Of a stretch of DNA of 17,994 nt, positions 7,064 through 15,053 are shown piece by piece. Each line of letters opens with the position of its first letter. Within the stretch, counting starts at the first letter, position 1. The position numbers and the translations under genes were made by a program. Source of the stretch: Bacillota bacterium (GTDB taxonomy: Bacteria; Bacillota_I; Bacilli_A; Acholeplasmatales; Acholeplasmataceae); the NCBI GenBank assembly GCA_030830185.1, contig JAURNN010000061.1, positions 1-17,994 on the forward strand, written 5' to 3'. Below the pieces are notes generated by a model, which saw nothing but the letters and a program-made list of their open reading frames with translations, did no database searches and was not told the DNA's origin.

Positions 7064-7069
7064 TATAAT
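7064..7069 (+). promoter_or_regulatory. Candidate -10 box for the eight-gene operon
   Basis: A perfect TATAAT lies 14 bases before the ATG of the first operon gene. No good -35 is visible at 16-18 bases upstream. If this is the promoter, the leader is only about 7 bases. The 56-base gap between the divergent esterase and this operon leaves little room for any other site. Confidence 0.5.
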
Positions 7070-7083
7070 ATCATTGGTGAAAT

Positions 7084-7782
7084 ATGGGAACTTTAATCAA
7101 TGCGATTGCAATCGTTATTGCATCTATCATCGGTTTAATGTTTAAATCTAAATTAAATATTCACATTACCAATCAATTAAAGCTTGTGATGGGGCTTGTT
7201 TTAATGTTAATGGGTATTGGTTGGTTTGTGAGAGACTTTATTACCTATGATGGTGTGCGTTTTCAAACGCAATACGAACTCCTTATTTTATTATCGATTA
7301 TCATTGGTACGTTGATAGGATCACTATTAAAGTTAGATGAAAGATTTAGAGGATTCATTAAAAATATCGAAACGAAACATAAACTCCCTCCGATTGCTGA
7401 AGGATTTATTACAGCGAGTCTTATTTTTTGTATTGGTGCCATCGCGATATTAGGTGTCTTTCAAGATGTTATTGAAGGCAATTTAACATTACTTTATATT
7501 AAATCCATCTTAGATTTTATTACGGCAATGATCCTTGCATCCACATTAGGATTTGGTGTCTTGTTATCATTTATTTCCGTTTTAATCTATCAAGGTCTTG
7601 TGATGCTCATTGCATTATTTTTTGCGCCATTTTTACCACCAGATTTAATGGTGATGATAGGTCTAGTTGGAAATATTTTAATTGTTGCTTTATCTTTAGA
7701 TTTTTTAGAAATCAAATCAATTAAAGTCTTAAATATGTTACCAGCTTTAATCATTCCAATCCTTTATGTGGTGATTTTATGA
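7084..7782 (+). CDS. DUF554 family membrane protein (YdfK-like)
   Basis: A 232-residue polytopic membrane protein with about seven hydrophobic segments. The N-terminus MGTLINAIAIVIASIIG, the internal LLKLDER segment and the pattern GxxxxAGxxLIASxLG-like glycine-rich helices match DUF554, a family widespread in Firmicutes whose function has not been established as far as I know. The ribosome site GGTGA is close to the start. It is the first gene of a long plus-strand operon, and its TGA overlaps the ATG of the glycosyltransferase in an ATGA junction, so the two are translationally coupled. Nothing in the sequence gives a substrate. Confidence 0.8.
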   Translation: MGTLINAIAIVIASIIGLMFKSKLNIHITNQLKLVMGLVLMLMGIGWFVRDFITYDGVRFQTQYELLILLSIIIGTLIGSLLKLDERFRGFIKNIETKHKLPPIAEGFITASLIFCIGAIAILGVFQDVIEGNLTLLYIKSILDFITAMILASTLGFGVLLSFISVLIYQGLVMLIALFFAPFLPPDLMVMIGLVGNILIVALSLDFLEIKSIKVLNMLPALIIPILYVVIL

Positions 7783-8930
7783 AAAAGTTAACCATAGGTA
7801 TTTTTATTGACGTCTTTTATCCAATGGTAGATGGTGTTGTAAAAGTCACAGATTATCAAGCAAGACTATTATCAAAACATCACCAAGTATATGTCTTTGC
7901 GCCTAAAGCAAAAGAAAAAAACTATCAAGATGATTTCCCTTATGAAGTGATGCGTGTTTTGAATATTCATATTCCAACAACCGATTATCAGCTCGCGTTA
8001 CCTCAACTTGATACAACATTGAATAAAAAGTTAAAAACAATCAAATTTGATATCATTCACATTCAATCCCCATTTTCAATGGGAGAACTAGGGATTAAAG
8101 TTGCTAAAAAACAAAATATTCCTGTTGTTGCAACCCTTCATTCCCAATATGAAAAAGATTTTTATGAACGTACAAAATCAAAAACGATCACCAAAGTCAT
8201 GTTATCAGATATTATGATACGTCTTAATAAATGTGATGTTACCATGACAATGAATGAGGGATCTAAGGCATTATTCATGAGATATGGTTTAAAAAAAGAA
8301 CCACGCATTGTTCCTAATGCGACTGACATGATATTCGCATCAAAAGAAGTTGTCTTAAAAGTGAAACAAGATTACGAGATTCAACATGTATTTAACATGA
8401 TGTTTGTTGGCCGTATAGATAAAATCAAAAATATTGATTTTATGATTGATGTTATCTTTCAACTAAAGAAAAGAACAAAAGAATTCCATATGTATTTTAT
8501 TGGAAAAGGTTCGCACGAAGAGTCCTTTAAATCGCGAGTGGATGAACTTCAATTAAATGATGTGATCACATTTATCGGTCCTATTTATGACAGAAACATA
8601 CTTGCAGCTTTTTATCAAGTCAGTGATTTACTGATGTTTCCTTCAACATACGATACGAATGGGCTTGTACAAATTGAAGCAGCAAGCCAGTATACACCTG
8701 GTATTTTCTTAAAAGATACTCTTGCTGCATCAAGCATTGTTGATCAGCACAACGGCTATTTAAGTGAAGAAAATCCAGTCTTATTTTCAAGGAAAATCCA
8801 TGATGTGATAAATCATCAAGAACATCATCAAGAGGTTTCTAAGAAAGCCCATGAAACTCTTTATATTACTTGGGAAGAAGTGGTCTTAAATATTGAAAAG
8901 ATTTATCAAACACTTATTAAGGAGTCTTAA
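7779..8930 (+). CDS. GT4-family glycosyltransferase, possibly a glycolipid synthase
   Basis: A 383-residue GT-B fold enzyme. The N-terminal half opens with IGIFIDVFYPMVDGVV, the usual start of GT4 enzymes such as diacylglycerol glucosyltransferases, with a DIIHIQSPFSMG segment near residue 90. The C-terminal donor-binding half contains FVGRIDKIKN, YFIGKG and FPSTYDTNGLVQIEA. Members transfer a sugar from UDP- or GDP-sugar with retention, and Acholeplasma and other Firmicutes use them to make membrane glucolipids; that role here is inference. The family E-x7-E pair reads D292-x7-E300, with Asp for the first Glu. The protein has no signal or helix and would bind the membrane peripherally. The start is coupled to the DUF554 stop, and the stop lies one base before the msrB ATG. 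Confidence 0.82.
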   Translation: MKKLTIGIFIDVFYPMVDGVVKVTDYQARLLSKHHQVYVFAPKAKEKNYQDDFPYEVMRVLNIHIPTTDYQLALPQLDTTLNKKLKTIKFDIIHIQSPFSMGELGIKVAKKQNIPVVATLHSQYEKDFYERTKSKTITKVMLSDIMIRLNKCDVTMTMNEGSKALFMRYGLKKEPRIVPNATDMIFASKEVVLKVKQDYEIQHVFNMMFVGRIDKIKNIDFMIDVIFQLKKRTKEFHMYFIGKGSHEESFKSRVDELQLNDVITFIGPIYDRNILAAFYQVSDLLMFPSTYDTNGLVQIEAASQYTPGIFLKDTLAASSIVDQHNGYLSEENPVLFSRKIHDVINHQEHHQEVSKKAHETLYITWEEVVLNIEKIYQTLIKES

Positions 8931-8931
8931 G

Positions 8932-9360
8932 ATGGATAAAAAAGAATTAAAAGGAAAGTTAACACAAATACAATTTCATGTCACACAAGAAAACGGAACA
9001 GAACCTCCTTTTAGAAATGAATTTCATGATTTTAAAGAAAAAGGTATTTATGTTGATGTCGTCTCTGGAGAACCACTTTTTTCATCACTAGATAAATATG
9101 ATAGTGGTTGTGGTTGGCCAAGTTTTACGAAACCTATTACTGAGATCATCGAAAAAAGAGATCTTTCTCACGGTATGATGAGAATAGAGGTTAGAAGTAA
9201 AGAAGCTGATAGTCATTTAGGTCATGTTTTTACCGATGGACCAAAAGATAAGGGTGGATTACGTTATTGTATCAACTCTGCAAGCCTCCGCTTTATTCCA
9301 TTAGAAAAGCTAAAAGAAGAAGGATATGAGTCATACTTGGCTTTATTTGAATCTCAGTGA
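8932..9360 (+). CDS. msrB: Peptide-methionine (R)-S-oxide reductase MsrB
   Basis: Repairs methionine-R-sulfoxide in oxidised proteins using thioredoxin. The 142-residue product carries the diagnostic motifs: DSGCGWPSF (58-64, Cys60), DSHLGHVFTDGP (93-104) and RYCINSASLRF with catalytic Cys113. The two CxxC pairs that bind zinc in other MsrB forms are missing (YVDVVSG stands at the first site), which is normal for the zinc-free Firmicute type. ATG 8932 follows AAGGAG. An open frame reaches further upstream to 8893, but that part overlaps the glycosyltransferase and lacks a ribosome site. The enzyme is usually cytosolic, and no signal peptide is seen. The final TGA overlaps the GTG start of the next gene. 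Confidence 0.96.
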   Translation: MDKKELKGKLTQIQFHVTQENGTEPPFRNEFHDFKEKGIYVDVVSGEPLFSSLDKYDSGCGWPSFTKPITEIIEKRDLSHGMMRIEVRSKEADSHLGHVFTDGPKDKGGLRYCINSASLRFIPLEKLKEEGYESYLALFESQ

Positions 9361-10259
9361 AATACCGTATCGATCCAGATTTAAAACCGCTATTACCTTT
9401 TCAATTTAAACGACATTCTACTTTAACAAGACACTTAATGAATGCTTTCTTTAAAGCGTCTTTTCAATTTACAAAGCCTAAACTCCCTTGTGTAAGAAAA
9501 TCTATAAAAATCAATTCTCATGATGGTGAAGCGTTTACATGTTATCATTACTACAAAGAAGATTATCAAAATCAACCTTTATTGATTTATGTTCATGGGG
9601 GTGGTTTTCAAAATGAAGGGACATCGATTCACCAACAAATGATCATAAGATTTGTTGAGGAATCTAACCTTCAAGTGATGTATGTGAAGTACCGTTTACT
9701 TCCTGATTATCCTTACCCAAAAGCATTTGAAGATGTTGTCTCCACCTATCATTACGTCGTATCTAAAAAGCAAGCATTCGCTTTTACCAATCTTTATGTA
9801 GGTGGGGATTCTGCAGGTGGAAATTTAGCTTTTGCATTATCACTATATGACCGTGATCAAAACCTTCATCACATTAAAAAAACAATGCTGATTTATCCTG
9901 TGTTAACAAAGAATCATCAACTATCATCTCATTTGACACACCTTATGACACCAATGTGGAATCAACATTTAAATCAAACTATGTGGGAATCGTATTTAAA
10001 AGATGTTACCAATGATCAATATGCATCGTTATTAGAGCATGAGATGCATGCACTTAACGCGGTATATATAGAAACAGCAGAATTTGATCCACTTCGAGAT
10101 GAAGGGATTTTATTAGAAAAGAAGTTAAAAAAACAAGGTATTGATGTTGTTGCTTATCATACATTAAAAACAGTGCACGGCTATGACGCTTTACCACATG
10201 CTAAGATTACGCAAAAAATGATGCTTCACCGTATTGCATTTCTTAAAGGAGACTCATGA
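9357..10259 (+). CDS. Hormone-sensitive-lipase-family alpha/beta hydrolase (carboxylesterase)
   Basis: A 300-residue cytosolic serine esterase of family IV (HSL type). The oxyanion motif HGGGF is at 80-84, the nucleophile motif GDSAGG at 150-155 (Ser152), the acid Asp244 in EFDPLRDEG and the His274 in VHGYD, so the triad is complete. Such enzymes hydrolyse short-chain acyl esters; the true substrate is unknown. The start is GTG at 9357, overlapping the msrB stop (GTGA), with no strong ribosome site, so translation probably depends on coupling to msrB. The TGA in turn overlaps the ATG of the next gene. The product has no signal peptide although its neighbours downstream are secreted. Confidence 0.9.
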   Translation: MKYRIDPDLKPLLPFQFKRHSTLTRHLMNAFFKASFQFTKPKLPCVRKSIKINSHDGEAFTCYHYYKEDYQNQPLLIYVHGGGFQNEGTSIHQQMIIRFVEESNLQVMYVKYRLLPDYPYPKAFEDVVSTYHYVVSKKQAFAFTNLYVGGDSAGGNLAFALSLYDRDQNLHHIKKTMLIYPVLTKNHQLSSHLTHLMTPMWNQHLNQTMWESYLKDVTNDQYASLLEHEMHALNAVYIETAEFDPLRDEGILLEKKLKKQGIDVVAYHTLKTVHGYDALPHAKITQKMMLHRIAFLKGDS

Positions 10260-12259
10260 AATTTTTAAAATTATTGTTAATGATTCCTATACTTATACTA
10301 CTCATATCTTGTGAAGAAGAAATCAATGAAGGACGCTTAGTCGTTCCTGCAACGATTTCTTTTGAAAGTGATGTCATTCATTATACCAATGAGGATATTC
10401 CTTCGTTAATAGAGGGTGTGACCGTATCACACAATTTTTATGACAATCTCATCGATAGCTTAATTATTGATGATGCGAGAGTGGATTGGGATAAACAAGG
10501 ACTTTATCAAATCAATTATTATGTCACAACCCCTTATCAAGTCACAACAAAAGCAGTAAGAGATGTGACCGTATTAGAGGGTCGAGAAGAATCACTTAAA
10601 ATTTATCCAGCCATCATAGGAACTAAAGATGTGACGTATTATATTGGTGATGAACTCCCTAACTATTTAGATGGTGTTGCTGCGTTTGATTTAAATGATG
10701 GATATATCACAGAAAATTTGATTATTGATGATACCTCTGTCGATTATGATACGGTCGGTACATATCAAGTAAGATATTCTGTGATGAACTCTCAAACACT
10801 CATTACAACAGAAACGATAACATTAACTGTTCTACAACCAGTAGTTTCAAATGCAACAGAACTTCAAGTGCTCTATATCAATGATACACACGGCGCGATA
10901 CTTGAAGACGGCAATCAAATGGGCCTTGTTAATATTGCAAGTTACATTGATTACATTGAAAATACAGAAGATAATGTGCTTTTTATCAGTGGTGGGGATT
11001 TACTTCAAGGAAGTTTGCTTTCTAATTACTTTTATGGTGCACCAATTATAGAAGCACTTAACATGATGGGACATGAAGCATTTACTTTAGGAAATCATGA
11101 ATTTGATTGGGGATTAGATGTTGTTTTAGACTATTTTAACGGGAATCATGAAATTCAAGCAAATTATCCATTACTTGCAGCCAATTTATTTTATACAGGC
11201 ACTGAAACACGTCCTGTAGGAGTTGAACCATATACAATTGTCACAAGAGGAGACTTAAAAATTGGGATTATTGGTACCATTGGATTTGGTCTAGAATCCA
11301 GTATTGCAACGTCTCGTGTGACAGGCTATGAATTTAGAGACCCAGTGACGTACGTTTCTTATTATGCCAATTACTTAAGAACCAATGAAGATGTTGATCT
11401 TGTGATCGCCATTGATCATGGTGCAAGATCGGATACCAATCAAGGGATAGGACAACTCGTTGGATCGTCTCGTGTTGATGCAATGTTTAATGGTCATACC
11501 CATCAAAACAGTTTAACGTTTATTTCTCGAGAAGGTATGGATATGCCAGTGATGCAATCTTCGGCATATGGGCAACTTATTGGTCATCTCACACTTGATA
11601 TTTCAAGAAACGGACTAGAAGATTATGAAGCAAGAAACATAAGCCCACTTCAAATGCCTAGTAATTTAAGTCAAGATGAAAGATTAAAAGCAATGATTGA
11701 TTCTTATTATGAGCAAGTAGAACCACTCATTACAACTGTTATCTTACCAAGTTCAAGTTATTATTCTAGAAATGATTTAACGCAATATATCGCTAAACTG
11801 ATGGCGCTAAAAACTGGTGCAGTCGTTGGGATTCATAACGGTGGTGGCACACGTACCGATTTAGATTTTAATGAAGGAATTACGGTTGCTAAGTTATATG
11901 AGATATTTCCATTTGATAATCGAATCAAAACGGTTTATTTAAAAGGATCTGTCATTAATAGTTTAATCAATAATTTTAATGCAACCGATATCTTTGTTTT
12001 AAATAATATGACATTTAATAGTAACGATGATTATTTAGTCGCAACTAATGATTATTTATTTGATAAAGTTGACCTTCCATTTTTAAGTGGAACCGGTATG
12101 ATAGACACAGGACTCTATATTCGTGATATCTTTTTAAGTGTGGTAGAAGAACAAGCAAAGATATACACTAGTTTTTCAACCTCACATGAAGTTGTGTTTC
12201 CTTTAGGTGCATGGCTTACGATTTTAGATGTAAGGAGACAGTATGGTACCTTCCTTTGA
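10256..12259 (+). CDS. Surface lipoprotein 5'-nucleotidase/metallophosphoesterase with two N-terminal Ig-like domains
   Basis: A 667-residue lipoprotein. The lipobox LISC places lipidated Cys19. Two Ig-like DUF5011-type segments follow (about 32-108 and 115-195; the second has YYIGDELP...YDTVGTYQVRYSV). The catalytic metallophosphatase domain begins near 203 with INDTHG (Asp210, His212), GGDLLQGS (Asp248), GNHEFD (279-284) and GHTH (413-416), which are the dinuclear metal ligands of the UshA/5'-nucleotidase family. The C-terminal nucleotide-binding domain has HNGGGTR near 527 and the FPFDN motif. It would release phosphate and nucleosides from nucleotides outside the cell, which suits an organism that salvages nucleosides. 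Ribosome site AAGGAG precedes the ATG; the last codons overlap the RDD gene by 17 bases. Confidence 0.9.
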   Translation: MKFLKLLLMIPILILLISCEEEINEGRLVVPATISFESDVIHYTNEDIPSLIEGVTVSHNFYDNLIDSLIIDDARVDWDKQGLYQINYYVTTPYQVTTKAVRDVTVLEGREESLKIYPAIIGTKDVTYYIGDELPNYLDGVAAFDLNDGYITENLIIDDTSVDYDTVGTYQVRYSVMNSQTLITTETITLTVLQPVVSNATELQVLYINDTHGAILEDGNQMGLVNIASYIDYIENTEDNVLFISGGDLLQGSLLSNYFYGAPIIEALNMMGHEAFTLGNHEFDWGLDVVLDYFNGNHEIQANYPLLAANLFYTGTETRPVGVEPYTIVTRGDLKIGIIGTIGFGLESSIATSRVTGYEFRDPVTYVSYYANYLRTNEDVDLVIAIDHGARSDTNQGIGQLVGSSRVDAMFNGHTHQNSLTFISREGMDMPVMQSSAYGQLIGHLTLDISRNGLEDYEARNISPLQMPSNLSQDERLKAMIDSYYEQVEPLITTVILPSSSYYSRNDLTQYIAKLMALKTGAVVGIHNGGGTRTDLDFNEGITVAKLYEIFPFDNRIKTVYLKGSVINSLINNFNATDIFVLNNMTFNSNDDYLVATNDYLFDKVDLPFLSGTGMIDTGLYIRDIFLSVVEEQAKIYTSFSTSHEVVFPLGAWLTILDVRRQYGTFL

Positions 12260-12695
12260 AAAACGTGTCCGCGCGTTTGCAATTGACACCTCAGGAGTTG
12301 CATTGGTAGGGATACTTGCAATTGGGGTATCACCTCAATCAGAGACGTTATCGTATGTGATTTTTTTAAGTGCAGCTTTTTTCTTTTATTTATTTCCTTA
12401 TTTTAGAAATACAGGTCAAACACTTGGAAAACGTGTTCAAAAAATACAAGTGGTATTAAAAGATGGAAGTAAGGCACCCATTTGGTTATTACTTTTAAGA
12501 GACACAACAAAAGTACTTGCGAGTGTGTTTACCGCAGGTGTGTATTTAATGGTGTGCATGTTTTTTATGAATGGTCATACCTCAAGAACCATTCATGACT
12601 ATATTTTTCAAACAAAAATGATTGATTTAGAAAAAAGACAAGGTAAAGATGATATTTTAGGACGTTCTTCTTTACTCAAAGAACGAGGACTATAA
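12243..12695 (+). CDS. RDD-family membrane protein
   Basis: A 150-residue integral membrane protein. The N-terminus FEKRVRAFAIDT carries the Arg and first Asp of the RDD signature, followed by hydrophobic segments at about 17-31, 36-56 and 83-110. A conserved GQTLGKRVQKIQVV segment lies between the second and third, and RTIHDY near 115-122 matches the family end. RDD proteins are common in operons of many kinds. Some have been linked to ion antiport, but no general function is settled. The start overlaps the 5'-nucleotidase end by 17 bases and has a strong internal ribosome site AAGGAG. It ends one base before the amylase ATG. Its position between two surface lipoprotein genes suggests a membrane role with them, which is only a guess. 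Confidence 0.85.
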   Translation: MVPSFEKRVRAFAIDTSGVALVGILAIGVSPQSETLSYVIFLSAAFFFYLFPYFRNTGQTLGKRVQKIQVVLKDGSKAPIWLLLLRDTTKVLASVFTAGVYLMVCMFFMNGHTSRTIHDYIFQTKMIDLEKRQGKDDILGRSSLLKERGL

Positions 12696-12696
12696 A

Positions 12697-14208
12697 ATGA
12701 AAAAAACCCTACTATTTATCCTACTTTTAACAATGACATTGGGTATCTCTGCATGTCAAGATGATCTTTTTCCAACATCGTTATCTCTGCTTGAAGAGCA
12801 CCCCAATATTGATAATTATTATCAAATATTTATACGGTCTTTTGCAGATAGTAATAATGATGGCATCGGTGATTTGAAAGGAATAGAAAATAATTTAGAT
12901 TATTTAGAAACCTTAGGTGTCACGGCACTTTGGTTAACGCCATTTCATCCTTCAAATACCTATCACGGCTATGCTGTTACAGATTATTATGATGTTCATG
13001 ATGATTTTGGAACGATAGAAGATCTACAAAGTCTAATAGATAAAGCGCAAGCTAAAAATATTGAGATCATGATGGATCTTGTGATTAATCACTCGAGTGA
13101 TCAACATCCGTGGTATGTTGAAGCAAGAAGTAATATAGATAGTCCTTATAGAGAATACTATTACTGGGACGCACCTAATATTGCGTATCAGTCCTTTGTA
13201 GGTGGACTTGTTGATTTTGATCCAACCTCACAAGCATTGAAAGATGAATTCAAAAACATCCTTAAGTTTTATGGTGACATGGGTATAGTAAAATTTAGAA
13301 TTGATGCTGCAAAACACATCTTTGATAAACCAGGACTTACTGCAATTGATACAAATGCAGGCCTTTATTTATTAGAATTTAAAGCCTATCTTCAAACTGA
13401 GTTCGGTGATGCTGCACATATTGTTTCAGAAGTATTTGATTATAACTATGTCAGATATCCTAGCTATGTTCTTGGAACAGGATCTGTCTTTAACTTTTTT
13501 GGTGCGATGCAACTTGAACAAAAAGTAGGATTCCAATCATCGCGGTTTAATTTTGTTTCTAGTTTAAATCAATTTTATAAAGCCATGGAAGATGCTCAAC
13601 CTAACTATATTGATCATCTATTTATTGGAAATCATGATATTGACCGTCCAGCGACGCGCATCCCTAATATTGATGCAAGAAAACAAACCGTAAAAGCGAT
13701 GTATACATTACCTGGTAATATTTATGTATACTATGGTGATGAGCTTGATTTACAAGGAAGACGTCAAGAAGGTGTGAATGTTCCTGGTTATGGCACGGCG
13801 TATGATGAATATAGACGAACAGCGTTTTTATGGGATGATGAAAGAGAAACGTCATGGTTTCCAGATACTCAAAATTTCTCAACGCCAAACGTCAATGAAG
13901 CAATTGAAAATGTAGATAGCATGTATTATGTGTATCATACATTTATGAATTTAAGACTTCAATATCCAGCACTGATGTTTGGTGATTTTACACCTTATGA
14001 AAATAATGATTATAACATTCAAGGGTTTTATCGCAGTTTTACAAATGGAGAACACACCCAAAAAGTCCTTGTGATTATTAATATTTCTCAACAAGGTGCA
14101 ACTTTCACACTACCATCATTTATAGAAACCATTTATGAAGACAGTGAGTCAGAATTCACATTAGATGCTTATGGTGTTGGAATTTATCTCATTGAAGAAG
14201 GTATGTAA
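12697..14208 (+). CDS. Lipoprotein GH13 alpha-amylase / alpha-glucosidase-like enzyme
   Basis: A 503-residue lipid-anchored glycoside hydrolase, with lipobox ISAC and lipidated Cys20. The GH13 barrel follows at once: YYQIFIRSFADSNNDGIGDL (41-60) with the calcium-type loop, region I DLVINH (127-132), region II FRIDAAKH with nucleophile Asp203, region III VSEVFD with acid Glu245, and region IV NHD with Asp314. All three catalytic carboxylates are present. The GDGIGDLKGI-type opening is shared by alpha-amylases and oligo-1,6- or maltogenic-type enzymes, so exact bond specificity is uncertain; alpha-1,4-glucans are most likely. Region II starts VKFR where family members usually have GFR. A weak GAGG ribosome site is about nine bases upstream. 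It is tethered outside the membrane and is followed, with one-base overlap, by a DUF1189 gene. Confidence 0.92.
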   Translation: MKKTLLFILLLTMTLGISACQDDLFPTSLSLLEEHPNIDNYYQIFIRSFADSNNDGIGDLKGIENNLDYLETLGVTALWLTPFHPSNTYHGYAVTDYYDVHDDFGTIEDLQSLIDKAQAKNIEIMMDLVINHSSDQHPWYVEARSNIDSPYREYYYWDAPNIAYQSFVGGLVDFDPTSQALKDEFKNILKFYGDMGIVKFRIDAAKHIFDKPGLTAIDTNAGLYLLEFKAYLQTEFGDAAHIVSEVFDYNYVRYPSYVLGTGSVFNFFGAMQLEQKVGFQSSRFNFVSSLNQFYKAMEDAQPNYIDHLFIGNHDIDRPATRIPNIDARKQTVKAMYTLPGNIYVYYGDELDLQGRRQEGVNVPGYGTAYDEYRRTAFLWDDERETSWFPDTQNFSTPNVNEAIENVDSMYYVYHTFMNLRLQYPALMFGDFTPYENNDYNIQGFYRSFTNGEHTQKVLVIINISQQGATFTLPSFIETIYEDSESEFTLDAYGVGIYLIEEGM

Positions 14209-15002
14209 TGTTTATTATCCAGTATTTTAAAAATGGATTTTCTTATGAATATGTCTTTAAAAGACTCATTCCAATCAACTTTAAAGTCATTTTATACTTT
14301 ATTATTTTGACGTTTTTAAGTGCTTTTCCTCTGAACTATCAAATCATTCAAGAAGAAGGATTTCGATTAGATTTTATTGCTGAAAGTTTTAATACTTCTA
14401 TCCCTGATGTTGCAATCGATTGTGAAGTGTCATTTGCAGGGATAAATTGTCAGGAAAATGTGTCATTCACTCATCAAAATGTCACGTATTATATTGAAAC
14501 CTATGATGAAAGTAAAGCTTATGAAGAACGTTCTATCATCTTATCTAATAACCGTATTTATTATCTACAAGGTGAAAGTATCCTAGAGTCAAGAGGTTAT
14601 CAAGGATTTTCTGATACGTTAGATATGGGTCTCCTTATCTTTAGTGATCAAGTAGAAAAAGAAGCTTTATGGCAGGCATTTGGTGAGGGTATAGAAGGAT
14701 CATTTGGACCTTATATTATTTTTAATGCCTTACTAACAAATACAGTGATACAGTTTGTCATACAAGTCATTTTTATTATTTTTTTATCGATTGTCTTACA
14801 ACTCTTTAAATATCAGTTATCCTCTTTTATGACCTATTCAGAAAGTTTAACATTCATTGTTTGGATGATGACACTACCAGCGGTAGTAGGCGTAGGAATT
14901 GCACTTTTTGAACCAGTGTTTGCAAGTGTCATTTATCAGTTTTTAGTTGGGATTGTCATTATGATTGTCATGTTAAAATACGGAAGAAAATATTATCTTT
15001 AA
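14208..15002 (+). CDS. DUF1189-like membrane protein, maltodextrin-cluster type
   Basis: A 264-residue membrane protein with a hydrophobic helix at about 25-43, an extracytoplasmic domain of roughly 120 residues containing Cys72 and Cys81, and three or four helices between about 168 and 257. This arrangement, with an N-terminal helix, soluble insert and C-terminal helix bundle, fits DUF1189. B. subtilis YvdJ of that family lies in the maltodextrin (mdx) cluster, and relatives sit beside maltose importer genes in streptococci. Here it directly follows the amylase, with overlap TAATG, which supports a link with alpha-glucan use. Its biochemical role is unknown to me. It is the last gene of the operon. 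The family call rests on topology and context more than on a strict motif. Confidence 0.7.
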   Translation: MFIIQYFKNGFSYEYVFKRLIPINFKVILYFIILTFLSAFPLNYQIIQEEGFRLDFIAESFNTSIPDVAIDCEVSFAGINCQENVSFTHQNVTYYIETYDESKAYEERSIILSNNRIYYLQGESILESRGYQGFSDTLDMGLLIFSDQVEKEALWQAFGEGIEGSFGPYIIFNALLTNTVIQFVIQVIFIIFLSIVLQLFKYQLSSFMTYSESLTFIVWMMTLPAVVGVGIALFEPVFASVIYQFLVGIVIMIVMLKYGRKYYL

Positions 15003-15010
15003 AATAAAAA

Positions 15011-15043
15011 AAAGACCACTTTCTATAAAAGTGGTCTTTTTTT
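15011..15043. terminator. Strong bidirectional terminator between the operon and pullulanase
   Basis: A perfect 12-base stem pairs AAAGACCACTTT (15011-15022) with AAAGTGGTCTTT (15028-15039) around a CTATA loop. A T-run follows to 15043 on the plus strand, and an A-run precedes the stem, giving the same on the minus strand. It ends the eight-gene operon and the convergent pullulanase gene. Confidence 0.92.
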
Positions 15044-15053
15044 AATAATTTAC

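Noticed and set aside
8893..8931. Upstream extension of MsrB into the glycosyltransferase gene
   Set aside because: AAGGAG directly precedes the ATG at 8932, and MsrB similarity begins only after that ATG.
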